Origin: Bacillota bacterium
Lineage (GTDB): Bacteria > Bacillota > Clostridia > Christensenellales > SZUA-584
Assembly: GCA_023415915.1 (NCBI GenBank)
Contig: JAEZIZ010000096.1
Location: forward strand, 1-64,000
Length of the DNA stretch: 64,000 nt
Direction of reading: 5' to 3'
The position numbers were made by a program, and so were the translations under genes. The notes under the pieces are model-generated. The model was given only the letters and a program-made list of their open reading frames with translations. It did not search any database and had not been told where the DNA came from. Each line of letters starts with the position of its first letter. Position 1 is the stretch's first letter. This document shows positions 25,755-33,666 of this stretch, piece by piece.

Positions 25755-26750
25755 CTAGTTCTTCAGCGCCGCGTCGAACGCGATATCCGACGGCTTTATC
25801 CGCATATCCTTGATATATTTGCACGATTCCGTCGCGCCTTGTACGCGCTCCATTCCGCTATCTTCCCATTCAATGGAATATGGACCTTCATAGTGGATAG
25901 AATTCAGTTCACGTATGATATCTTCGAAGTTAACCATCCCGCGCCCGACGCTGCGGAAATTCCACTTACGGCGCGTATCGCCGAAAGGAAGATGCGAGCC
26001 TATGATACTTGCCGTGTCGTCATTCGACACATAGACGTCTTTCATATGGCAGTGATAAATACGGTCGGGGAAATTACGGATAAAGATATGAGGCTTGATA
26101 CCCTGCCAGAGTAAATGGCTGGGGTCAAAGTTGAAGCCGAATACCTTGCGATAATCCAATACTTCAAGCAGCTTTTTTGCAGTCCAGATATCATATGCTA
26201 TTTCTGTGGAATGCACTTCAAGAGCGTATTTTACGCCTTGCCGCTCGAATTCATCGAAAATAGGTGTCCACAGTTCTTTGATGCGCGCATAGCCTTCTTC
26301 TATCATCTCGTCGGTCGTCTGCGGAAAGGAGTACCAGTAGTTCCATATCGGCGAGCCCAAAAAGCTTGTCGTGACCGAGCATCCCATATTTTTGCATGCG
26401 GCTGGCACGTGCATCATCTGGTCAATAGCCCAGGCGCGCATCTCTTCCGGCTTGCCCTTAACTTTGGGAGGCACGAGATTGTTGTGCCGTATATCGTATG
26501 TATCCCCTACGATCTTTCCAGCGATGTGGCTTGCAATGGCAAACGCTTTGAGATTATACTTTTCCAGAATCTCGCGTTTTTGCTGAACATAGTTCATATC
26601 GGTTGCTGCTTTGATGACGTCCATATGATCGCCGCCGCAGCCAATTTCCACTCCATCATAGCCCATCTTGCTTGCCAACTTGCATATCTCTTCAAAAGAG
26701 AGATCGCCCCATTGTGCGGTTAACAACGTTACAGGATTTTTCTCAGCCAT
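25755..26750 (-). CDS. Sugar phosphate isomerase/epimerase-like TIM barrel
   Basis: A 331-aa AP-endonuclease-2-fold protein (IolE/xylose isomerase-like). Metal-ligand regions are GVEIGCGGDHMDV near residue 36, ALEVHSTEIAYD near 178, FNFDPSHLLWQG near 207, YHCHMKDVYV near 230 and SIEWEDSGM near 285. The ATG at 26750 has AAAGGA upstream. It is the first gene of the operon. Likely roles are isomerisation or epimerisation of the imported sugar, or dehydration/elimination of a keto sugar made by the next gene. Confidence 0.85.
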   Translation of the reverse strand: MAEKNPVTLLTAQWGDLSFEEICKLASKMGYDGVEIGCGGDHMDVIKAATDMNYVQQKREILEKYNLKAFAIASHIAGKIVGDTYDIRHNNLVPPKVKGKPEEMRAWAIDQMMHVPAACKNMGCSVTTSFLGSPIWNYWYSFPQTTDEMIEEGYARIKELWTPIFDEFERQGVKYALEVHSTEIAYDIWTAKKLLEVLDYRKVFGFNFDPSHLLWQGIKPHIFIRNFPDRIYHCHMKDVYVSNDDTASIIGSHLPFGDTRRKWNFRSVGRGMVNFEDIIRELNSIHYEGPYSIEWEDSGMERVQGATESCKYIKDMRIKPSDIAFDAALKN

Positions 26751-26829
26751 ACTATGCATCCTTTCATTAAATTAGTGAAATGATATCGAATAATGTTGAT
26801 TTATTTAAATAATTCATCATCCAATGTAT

Positions 26830-26857
26830 AGTTTACTACTTTATTTGCAATAGTCAA
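26830..26857 (-). promoter_or_regulatory. Promoter of the ABC/HxlAB sugar operon
   Basis: On the minus strand TTGACT (26852-26857) is followed after 16 bases by TAAACT (26830-26835). The predicted start lies about 75 bases upstream of the first gene, in an AT-rich gap of about 330 bases that holds no gene I can support. Confidence 0.55.
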
Positions 26858-26947
26858 CAATTTTTTTAGTAATATCACAATTATTTTTATCGATTTAATA
26901 TTTTTTATTCTAAATTTTGCAGTAATGTTAAATAATCGAATCAATTA

Positions 26948-26961
26948 TTGCTTGTAAGCAA
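26948..26961. promoter_or_regulatory. Near-palindrome, possible operator
   Basis: TTGCTTGTAAGCAA is an inverted repeat with only its two central bases unpaired. It lies about 90 bases upstream of the -35 box of the sugar operon. It could bind the DeoR protein, but nothing else ties it to that regulator. Confidence 0.3.
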
Positions 26962-27042
26962 GGAATTACCAAATGCTAATTTGTTCTTATTTTTTCGCCG
27001 TTTGCACATTTTCTGCATACAGATAATTTGTGTGAAAAATCG

Positions 27043-27076
27043 AAAAGTCCGATGATCCAGTATTCATCGGACTTTT
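27043..27076 (-). terminator. Terminator outside the left island border
   Basis: AAAAGTCCGATGA and TCATCGGACTTTT form a perfect 13-bp stem with an 8-base loop, immediately outside the duplicated tRNA end. Read on the minus strand it sits where the terminator of the original tRNA-Lys transcript would be. This fits displacement of that terminator by the island insertion. Confidence 0.75.
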
Positions 27077-27078
27077 CT

Positions 27079-27125
27079 TGGTGACCCACCGAAGACTCGA
27101 ACTCCGGACACCTTGATTAAAAGTC
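27079..27125 (-). repeat. Left attachment repeat (tRNA-Lys 3' remnant)
   Basis: These 47 bases match 55705-55751, the 3' part of tRNA-Lys from the CCA through the anticodon loop, except for A at 27092 in place of G. The change unpairs the T stem, and the 5' half of the tRNA is absent, so this copy is not functional. It marks the far border of the island. Confidence 0.88.
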
Positions 27126-27261
27126 TATTAAATACAATTTTCAAAGATACCCATAGAAGAAGTGAAAAGTCCCAGTACCCGCTTAAACACTGAATTCTGA
27201 GGCTTTTTACTGGTTAAAATAAATTCATTAATTTCATTGCTTTTCATGTTCTATTGTTTCA

Positions 27262-27282
27262 GATGCAGTAAAAATGCAGTAA
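27262..27282. repeat. Left arm-type site (21-bp repeat)
   Basis: The 21 bases are identical to 55603-55623 and contain the unit ATGCAGTAA twice in direct orientation. It lies 136 bases inside the left core repeat. Paired direct repeats at this distance from a core site are typical arm-binding sites of tyrosine integrases. Confidence 0.7.
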
Positions 27283-27360
27283 AACTTTATAGTTAATGAA
27301 GATATCATTACCGCGCATTTTGACAGAAACTGTTTTCGGTAAAATGAAAATTGTGCAGAT

Positions 27361-27380
27361 GGACCCCAAAAGTTTAGCAC
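27361..27380. repeat. IS21 left inverted repeat
   Basis: GGACCCCAAAAGTTTAGCAC is the reverse complement of the right end at 29821-29841 apart from one extra base there. Similarity may extend a few bases outward. Confidence 0.85.
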
Positions 27381-27477
27381 CCAGATAGGATGAAAAGGAG
27401 CCATTGTCAGCGTTCCAAATAAACAGTTACCCTTTAAGATGTTGAAGTCTAAAGGGGGTAACAGAAAGGTGCTGAAA

Positions 27478-28971
27478 ATGGCTCAGAAACAGTATATCAA
27501 ACATCTCTATGAAAATGAAGAGAAGTCCTTGCGAGAGATTTCCCGGATCATGGACCTGAGTTTCCAGACTGTAAAAAAGTACGCCTACGAGGAAAACTGG
27601 AACCAGGCGCATTTACCGAATGTCGAACCGTCAAACCATCCTCTGCTGGGGCCGTATATTGAAACAATAGACAAGTGGTTGGAGGAAGACCGGCGCGCAC
27701 CGCGAAAGCAGCGGCACACGGCATCCCGCATTCACGCGCGGCTGCAAGAGGAATGCGGGTATCCGGGCAAGTACTCCGGGGTCAAAAAATACGTCCGCAA
27801 AAAGCAGTATCTCATGCGGCAACAGGAAGCGGGCTTTCTGCCGTTGGCACAGCCAATGGGAAATGCGCAGGTGGACTTCGGAAAGATGGTCTACCACGAT
27901 AGCCTTGGCCGCGAGAAGGACGGATATGCTCTGACGATCTCGTTTCCGTATTCCAACCACGCACTGACCCAAGTGTTCCCATCACAGAATCAGGAATGCC
28001 TGCTGGAAGGAATGAAGCGGATATTTGAACGGATTGGCGGTGTGCCGGTAAAACTCAAAGCGGACAACATGACTACCGCTGTGGCACAGGTGCTGGAAGG
28101 CAAAGAGCGCATTCTGTCGGATGGCTTCGCCCGATTCATGCTGCATTACCGATTTCAGGCTGAATTTTGCAATCCGGCTTCCGGCAACGAAAAAGGCAAC
28201 GTGGAAAACAAGGTCGGCTACAGCCGCAGGAACTTCTTTGTACCGGTTCCCGTGATTGAAGACTTTGACGCCTACAATTTGGAACTGTTCGAGCGTTGTG
28301 AAAAGGACGCCGAGCGCGAGCATTACAAAAAGCACGTTCTGATCTGTGAGCTATGGGAGGAGGAAAAACAGAAGCTCCTGTATCTGCCGGAATACGAGTA
28401 TGAGGTCTACCGCTACGAAACCGCCCGGCTGAATAAGTATGGCTGCGCAGTCATTGAAACCAACAGCTATGGTCTTTCGCCGGAGCTTGCCGGGCAAACG
28501 GTACAGGCGAAGATCTACTTCGACCGCGTGGAACTTTTCTACGACCACACGCTGCTCAAGGTGTATCCGCGCTGCTACGAACGGGATACCGAGGTTTTGG
28601 ACTGGACACAGTATGTCGGAACGCTGTGCAAAAAGCCCCATGCAGTTGAGCATACCCGTTTTTTCCATCAGCTCCCCAAGCTATGGCAGGAGCATCTGTT
28701 AGCAACAGGAGGCAAGGAGCGAAAAAGCGCACTCATGTTGCTTTCAGAGATCGTACGGGACGGTAATGCTGCCCTTTGCGACGATACGCTTGCCTTAGCC
28801 GTTGAGTGCGGACGAACGGATACGGACAGCCTGCGGCAATGCTACTATATGATTGCCAAGCGCGAATACCGTCCGCAGCCGCTTACGCTTACGGCGGCAG
28901 CACCTGCGTTGAACTACAACCCCAACCTTACCGCCTACGATGGTCTGACGGGAGGTGCTCGGAATGTTTGA
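27478..28971 (+). CDS. istA: IS21 transposase IstA
   Basis: A 497-aa DDE transposase. An N-terminal helix-turn-helix (SLREISRIMDLSFQTVKKYAY, about 16-36) binds the ends. The catalytic core has AQVDFGKM near residue 138 (first Asp), LKADNMTTAV near 200 (second Asp) and NEKGNVENKVGYSR near 242 (Glu). I chose the ATG at 27478 because AAAGG lies eight to ten bases upstream. The frame overlaps istB by eight bases with the usual translational coupling. There is no frameshift, so it appears functional. Confidence 0.92.
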   Translation: MAQKQYIKHLYENEEKSLREISRIMDLSFQTVKKYAYEENWNQAHLPNVEPSNHPLLGPYIETIDKWLEEDRRAPRKQRHTASRIHARLQEECGYPGKYSGVKKYVRKKQYLMRQQEAGFLPLAQPMGNAQVDFGKMVYHDSLGREKDGYALTISFPYSNHALTQVFPSQNQECLLEGMKRIFERIGGVPVKLKADNMTTAVAQVLEGKERILSDGFARFMLHYRFQAEFCNPASGNEKGNVENKVGYSRRNFFVPVPVIEDFDAYNLELFERCEKDAEREHYKKHVLICELWEEEKQKLLYLPEYEYEVYRYETARLNKYGCAVIETNSYGLSPELAGQTVQAKIYFDRVELFYDHTLLKVYPRCYERDTEVLDWTQYVGTLCKKPHAVEHTRFFHQLPKLWQEHLLATGGKERKSALMLLSEIVRDGNAALCDDTLALAVECGRTDTDSLRQCYYMIAKREYRPQPLTLTAAAPALNYNPNLTAYDGLTGGARNV

Positions 28972-29707
28972 CACCATTGAAGCTGGAATGCGAAAGCTGA
29001 AGCTTGGAGGATTGGCCAGAGACTGGCGCAGCGTGCCTTTTGAAAATACTGAACAGTACGTTGCCGCGCTGCTCGATCTGGAATTGAAAGAGCGCGAAGT
29101 CAACCGAATTAACCGCATGGTGCGCATTGCCGGGTTCAACGTGATGAAAACGCTGGACGATTTCGTCTGGTCGAAAGTGATTGAGCTTCCCAACGGCCTG
29201 ACTCGCGAATACATGGAAGAGCTATGCTTTATCCCAAAAAAGGAAAACCTGATCTTCCTCGGTTCTGTCGGCACCGGCAAGACCCACTTGGCGACGGCGA
29301 TTGCGCTCAAAGCTTGCGAGCAGGGTAAGCAGACACGTTTTTTCACAGCAGCTTCGCTGGCTAATATCCTCTTGGAGAAGAACCAGAAAGGCACGCTCAA
29401 TGCTTACCTGGGTTCTCTGAAAAACGTGGAACTCATGGTGATTGACGAGATTGGTTTTGTCCCTCTGCACAAGGACGCCGCTGAATTACTGTTTCAGGTA
29501 ATTTCAGACTGCTATGAGCGCAAAAGTCTGATCATTACCTCCAACCTGGAGTTCTCTGGCTGGAACACGGTATTCGGGGAAAACCGCCTGACCGCTGCCT
29601 TGATTGACCGGCTGATCCACCATTCTCACATTGTGATCTTCACCGGCGAGAGCTACCGCCTGACACAATCCATGCAGCGCCAGCAGGCAAGGAAAGAAAT
29701 GAGGTGA
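28964..29707 (+). CDS. istB: IS21 transposition ATPase IstB
   Basis: A 247-aa AAA+ helper of DnaC/IstB type that selects target DNA for IstA. Walker A is GSVGTGKTHLA near residue 100, Walker B is LMVIDEIGFVPL near 160, and sensor-1 ITSNLEFSGW lies near 190. GGAGG lies eight bases before the ATG at 28964, inside the end of istA. Confidence 0.93.
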   Translation: MFDTIEAGMRKLKLGGLARDWRSVPFENTEQYVAALLDLELKEREVNRINRMVRIAGFNVMKTLDDFVWSKVIELPNGLTREYMEELCFIPKKENLIFLGSVGTGKTHLATAIALKACEQGKQTRFFTAASLANILLEKNQKGTLNAYLGSLKNVELMVIDEIGFVPLHKDAAELLFQVISDCYERKSLIITSNLEFSGWNTVFGENRLTAALIDRLIHHSHIVIFTGESYRLTQSMQRQQARKEMR

Positions 29708-29820
29708 TATGACGATTCCCAACGGGTCCACGGGCCTTACTTGTGCAAATGGCCCTCTGTCGCACAAAAGGCCCTCACTTGTGCATCTGGACCCGACTCT
29801 ACTTTTATGGACGCTGGCTA

Positions 29821-29841
29821 GTGCTAAACTTTTTGGGGTCC
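29821..29841. repeat. IS21 right inverted repeat
   Basis: GTGCTAAAC followed by a T run and GGGGTCC mirrors the left end at 27361-27380, with one additional T. Confidence 0.85.
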
Positions 29842-29953
29842 TTTTGCTGAACTTTTGGATTGACAAACACACAGAAACAGAAAGCATATAATTATAGTTC
29901 TATTTTTTGATAATTACATTGTTAATAATTGTGAACGAGTACGCTTATAAACA

Positions 29954-29985
29954 AAGCTGACATCGTACAAAAATGATGCCAGCTT
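29954..29985. terminator. Hairpin downstream of the ABC ATPase gene
   Basis: AAGCTG-CATC and GATG-CAGCTT pair with one mismatch on a 12-base loop. It sits in the 256-base AT-rich stretch between the IS21 end and the ATPase stop, where I see no gene. It is a candidate terminator for the long minus-strand operon, though its T tract is poor. Confidence 0.4.
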
Positions 29986-30105
29986 ATATAATTGCAATCC
30001 CATAGAGTCATTTGTACCTGTCTAATAACCTTGGAACAGGGCATTAACTGGTAGATTGATTTTAGACTTTATAAATTGCAAAATGTATGATAATATCTTT
30101 TTCTG

Positions 30106-31221
30106 TTATCCGATTCTTTTTTCCGTCGCTTTATCAAAGATATGTATCAACTCGCGTTGAAATTTTAGCTGTAATGGGGTCTTCATAGGTATTCCCGTCC
30201 TGAATCTCTGCGGCAAGTCGACTGTATCAACGCGCACGACGGTGTCCCTTCCCTGAACGTCAACATGCAGATATATCTCGCTGCCCATAAGCTCAGAAAT
30301 CATGACCGAACATGGTATCAGATCGTCGTCGCCCTGCTCACAGACAGATATGTGCTCGGGTCTAATACCCAGTATCACATCTTTTTCGGCTTCTTCGTCT
30401 TTTAATGTTCGTTGTAAGCCTTCGCTGAGCTCGATTTTTGTGCAATCAAGTGATGCATAATATTTTCCTTTTATTTTTTCCAGTCTTGCATCAAAGAAGT
30501 TCATTTGAGGCGTTCCGATAAAGCCTGCTACAAACATGTTTGCAGGCGTATTAAACACTTCCTGAGGGGTACCAATCTGCTGTATGAGTCCGTCTTTCAT
30601 AATGACTATCCTGTCGCCCAAAGTCATCGCTTCTATCTGATCATGAGTTACATAAATAAACGTGGTATTTAGCTTTTTGCGCAACAGTATTAATTCAGCA
30701 CGCATCTGATTTCTCAGTTTTGCGTCAAGGTTAGATAGAGGCTCGTCCATTAAAAATACTTTCGGTTCGCGTACAATGGCACGGCCTATGGCTACTCTTT
30801 GCCTCTGTCCGCCCGAAAGAGCTTTTGGTCTCCTTTTTAACAAATCAGTAATTCCCAGTATCTCCGCTGCTTCCTTAACCTTCTTATCTATTACTGCTTT
30901 ATTGACATGACGCAGCTTTAATGAGAAAGCCATATTTTCATATACAGTCATATGAGGATATAGCGCATAATTCTGAAATACCATTGCAATATCCCTGTCT
31001 TTAGGCGCGATATCGTTAACAAGCTTGTCATCTATATATATTTCACCTTCGGTAATCTCTTCAAGTCCGGCAATCATACGAAGAGTAGTGGACTTCCCAC
31101 AGCCTGAAGGGCCAACCAACACAATAAATTCCTTGTCTTCGATTTCAAGGTTAAAATCCTGTACTACCGGGGAGTTCTTCGTGTATTCCTTCTTCAAGTT
31201 TCTTAATGAAAGTTTCGCCAT
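30106..31221 (-). CDS. Sugar ABC importer ATPase (MsmK/UgpC type)
   Basis: A 371-aa ATPase of the carbohydrate-uptake CUT1 class. Walker A GPSGCGKST lies near residue 38, the signature ALSGGQRQRVAIGRA near 133, and Walker B VFLMDEPLSNLDAK near 155. A C-terminal regulatory TOBE/OB region starts at about 240. It is the only ATPase gene in the island and should energise the permease pair encoded 13 kb upstream (44498-46245). MsmK-type ATPases often serve several importers. The ribosome site is weak, and a gap of about 245 bases separates it from the preceding gene. Confidence 0.9.
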   Translation of the reverse strand: MAKLSLRNLKKEYTKNSPVVQDFNLEIEDKEFIVLVGPSGCGKSTTLRMIAGLEEITEGEIYIDDKLVNDIAPKDRDIAMVFQNYALYPHMTVYENMAFSLKLRHVNKAVIDKKVKEAAEILGITDLLKRRPKALSGGQRQRVAIGRAIVREPKVFLMDEPLSNLDAKLRNQMRAELILLRKKLNTTFIYVTHDQIEAMTLGDRIVIMKDGLIQQIGTPQEVFNTPANMFVAGFIGTPQMNFFDARLEKIKGKYYASLDCTKIELSEGLQRTLKDEEAEKDVILGIRPEHISVCEQGDDDLIPCSVMISELMGSEIYLHVDVQGRDTVVRVDTVDLPQRFRTGIPMKTPLQLKFQRELIHIFDKATEKRIG

Positions 31222-31467
31222 ATGTACAGCTTTGATAGTCTGGCATTCGCCTCACTATCTCACATATGCAGAGCTAACCCGCATATGCTTTACGACAGGT
31301 CTCCACACTGCCGCACCGCAAGCTAACGGATATACTTACCTCCTTTTTTATAGTATGCACAAACCCGTTTGGTGGAGTGGTCATGCGCAACTTTTTTTAT
31401 ACTTGATGTGTCTATCCGGATTACTCTCCGGCGCCTGTTGCTGCTTATCAGCAACTCACTTTCCTTA
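31222..31467 (-). other. Non-coding gap before the ABC ATPase
   Basis: No gene is supported here. On the minus strand a short hairpin (GTTGCTG with CAGCAAC, 31437-31455) directly follows the upstream RraA-like gene. An AAGGAGGT Shine-Dalgarno-like sequence near 31340 is followed by no usable open frame. This could be the remnant of a lost small gene or a long leader with its own promoter for the ATPase. Confidence 0.4.
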
Positions 31468-32349
31468 TTAATATTCTTTTTTTCTTGCCGACTCTATTTC
31501 ATCGCTCCAGTCAAGATGTTTATATTCCGCCGCTTCGGGCGCGTCCTTTATCCAATCGATAAAATCGTTCATGATGTCAAGGCTCCATATATCTGTGTCT
31601 ATCTGAGCCGTTGTGTATGTCTTATCTGCAAGCCTTTTAAATCCGAATATGTCCCTTAGGTGGGATTTCTCTGCCCTGACGACAACTGGCTCCACAAGGT
31701 GAGAAGGTATAAAGATAACTCCGGAAATAGTTCCCAGCACGACGTCACCCGGCATGCATATGGCGTTGCCGATACGGCACGGCACATTCATACCCACCAT
31801 TGTAGAATCTTCAATCGGCGTGGGGTCAATCCCTCTGTAATACACTTGGTATCCGTCGATTTTGACTATCTGTTCAAGATCTCTAATACCGCCCCATATC
31901 ACGGCGCCTCCGTTTTTCGTGCGCGATTTTATCGCAGTTGAAAGGTTTCCTCCTACATATGTACCCTGGAAAATCTTATCAAACATATCAACTACGACTA
32001 CGTCGTTTTCCACAAGGCTATCTACTACCCATTGGTTAAAATCACCGACGCGGCCTTCGTGTGTATGCCCATATTTCATCAAATAATCATGAAGATCAGG
32101 CCTTTTGGGCACCATTACGGCTGTTACTGCACGCCCTACAAGCTGTACTCCCGGGTGCGACATCTTAAACCCGCCCTCATACTGAAACTTATACCCTCTC
32201 AGCCATAGCGCATGCCACGCTTCTTCCAGCGTAATTTTCCGCACTCGGCGTAAAAGATCGTCGCTGACCTTTGGCCTTCCGTTTTCAAACCTTTCCCCTT
32301 TCCATTCCTGTGTCAGCTGTATAATGTCTTCTTTGCAATCAAACTTCAT
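31468..32349 (-). CDS. RraA/HMG-aldolase-like protein
   Basis: A 293-aa protein of the RraA-like fold, longer than the roughly 160-220 aa of simple members. The central region has NGGAVIWGGIRDLEQI near residue 145, with the Arg-Asp pair used by metal-dependent pyruvate aldolases (4-hydroxy-4-methyl-2-oxoglutarate type). VEPVVVRAE near 220 follows family order. Such proteins cleave 4-hydroxy-2-oxo acids to pyruvate, while some only resemble the RNase E inhibitor. In this sugar-acid operon an aldolase or decarboxylase role is more likely. AAAGGT precedes the ATG. Confidence 0.75.
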   Translation of the reverse strand: MKFDCKEDIIQLTQEWKGERFENGRPKVSDDLLRRVRKITLEEAWHALWLRGYKFQYEGGFKMSHPGVQLVGRAVTAVMVPKRPDLHDYLMKYGHTHEGRVGDFNQWVVDSLVENDVVVVDMFDKIFQGTYVGGNLSTAIKSRTKNGGAVIWGGIRDLEQIVKIDGYQVYYRGIDPTPIEDSTMVGMNVPCRIGNAICMPGDVVLGTISGVIFIPSHLVEPVVVRAEKSHLRDIFGFKRLADKTYTTAQIDTDIWSLDIMNDFIDWIKDAPEAAEYKHLDWSDEIESARKKEY

Positions 32350-32398
32350 AGGTTTTTTACCTTTCGTCTTCGGTTATATATTTGGTATCGTAATGCTT

Positions 32399-33619
32399 TT
32401 ACAGTACTCCCGGGGAAGTCCAATAAGCTGCGGGCGCTTCTTCCCATAGAGGCATGCTCAAACCGCCCGGATCGAACACTATCTTTCCATTCCTCAGCGT
32501 CATCACGCATTCAAGCTTTTTATCTCCGTTAAGTCTTGCATTACCGCAGTCTGCGTAGCTGAAACTGCCTTCAAGCAGTTTTAACACAGCGATGTCCGCG
32601 CAGCTTCCCACTGACAGATTGCCAAGTTCAGGATGGCCGAAAATCTTTGCAGGGAACACGGTAGTCCTCGCTATGACTTCATTAAGCGGCATCCCGATGC
32701 AAAGATACTTTGACATTATATTAAGTACATTAAGCGCTGCACCGTGTATGTTCTCCATGTAAAGATCGCTTGAAAGCGTATCAGGCCCGAATCCGTCCCT
32801 GTACGCAGGAACCGCGTTTCTGAACCAGAAGCTCCCCGCTCCATGGCCGAGATCAAAGAGCACGCCCCGTTCTCTCGCTTCAAGTATAAAATCGTTGACG
32901 CGCATTTCCTTATTCAGCACCGGAAACTGCTGGGCGTACATGTGCGTGTGTATGTCCCCTTTGCGAAGCCTTTTCAACAAATCCCGATACGTACGCTGCT
33001 CCTTATATGGATAAAAGTCCACCATAAGAGGTTTTCCGCACATTTCGGCGGCTTCCAGCGATGCTTCTACGGAAGCCCACGGAGGATGTTCGGCATCGAA
33101 CGGGCGCATCGTCCAATAATGCGCGGTCTTTACGGCTACCACAATATCCGAATATGCTTTTGCAATCTCGGCTACGACGCCTTTGTTGAATTCACTAGGC
33201 TTTTGTTCGGACGCCATCTGCACCATACCGCCCGCCGCTATATTCAGCATGGCGAGTACTCTGGCTTCCGATTGGTCGATGACCTGTTCTTTGAAGTGGA
33301 AGAAGTCGCGCCATCCGCATGTGCCTGCGTCGATAGCGGTTACAACGCCCGCCTGCAGCATGTGCGCGTCCGCGTTGATGTTGTAGAGCTTGTCCTTCTG
33401 TTGAGGGAAGCTCGGATATATATGGCAGTGACAGTCGATAAGTCCAGGTGTGACTATATACCCGGAGAGATTTACCGTCTTGTCGGCCAAGTCCGCGATA
33501 TCCTTTTCAACCTTTTCAACTTTTCCGCCGGAGATCGCGATATCGTATATCCCATCGAGTCCGTTTGCCGGATCGATAAGCCTCCCTCCCTTTAGAAGGA
33601 GCTCGTATTTTTGTTTCAT
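32399..33619 (-). CDS. Amidohydrolase/deacetylase-type metallohydrolase
   Basis: A 406-aa amidohydrolase-superfamily enzyme. The first metal motif is LIDCHCHIYPSF (His-x-His) near residue 62. The active-site region ending LFDLGHGAGSFWF near 255 and the late SADIAVLK-type motif (GSCADIAVL) near 345 follow the family order. It resembles the EF_0837/AHA_3915 deacetylase-like group, usually found beside SelA-like PLP enzymes, as here. Removal of an N-acetyl group from an amino-sugar acid is therefore a reasonable role. The ATG at 33619 has GGGAGAG upstream; a longer reading to 33697 overlaps the previous gene. Confidence 0.82.
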   Translation of the reverse strand: MKQKYELLLKGGRLIDPANGLDGIYDIAISGGKVEKVEKDIADLADKTVNLSGYIVTPGLIDCHCHIYPSFPQQKDKLYNINADAHMLQAGVVTAIDAGTCGWRDFFHFKEQVIDQSEARVLAMLNIAAGGMVQMASEQKPSEFNKGVVAEIAKAYSDIVVAVKTAHYWTMRPFDAEHPPWASVEASLEAAEMCGKPLMVDFYPYKEQRTYRDLLKRLRKGDIHTHMYAQQFPVLNKEMRVNDFILEARERGVLFDLGHGAGSFWFRNAVPAYRDGFGPDTLSSDLYMENIHGAALNVLNIMSKYLCIGMPLNEVIARTTVFPAKIFGHPELGNLSVGSCADIAVLKLLEGSFSYADCGNARLNGDKKLECVMTLRNGKIVFDPGGLSMPLWEEAPAAYWTSPGVL

Positions 33620-33666
33620 TTCTCTCTCCCTTTTAATCGTACAAATGAATAATAATGCTTTTACTG

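Larger units (their letters stand above)
27352..29849 (+). mobile_element. IS21-family insertion sequence
   Basis: An element of about 2.5 kb with istA and istB and 20-21-bp terminal inverted repeats. A direct repeat of TTGTGCAnnTGGACCC occurs at the left end (27351-27366) and again inside the right end (29779-29794), with a related copy at 29740-29754. Multiple terminal repeats are usual for this family. The outermost few bases and the target duplication are uncertain. Both genes look intact. Confidence 0.85.

Noticed and set aside
27079..27125. A second functional tRNA-Lys gene
   Set aside because: Only the 3' half matches. The 5' acceptor and D arm are missing and one base breaks the T stem.
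27352..29849. IS21 element as the agent that carried the sugar locus
   Set aside because: Only one copy is present, at one side of the cargo, so no composite transposon can be drawn. The tRNA repeats explain the island borders better.
29860..29892. TTGACA and TATAAT on the plus strand just outside the IS21 right end
   Set aside because: The spacing is 21 bases, too long for a normal promoter, and no plus-strand gene follows.
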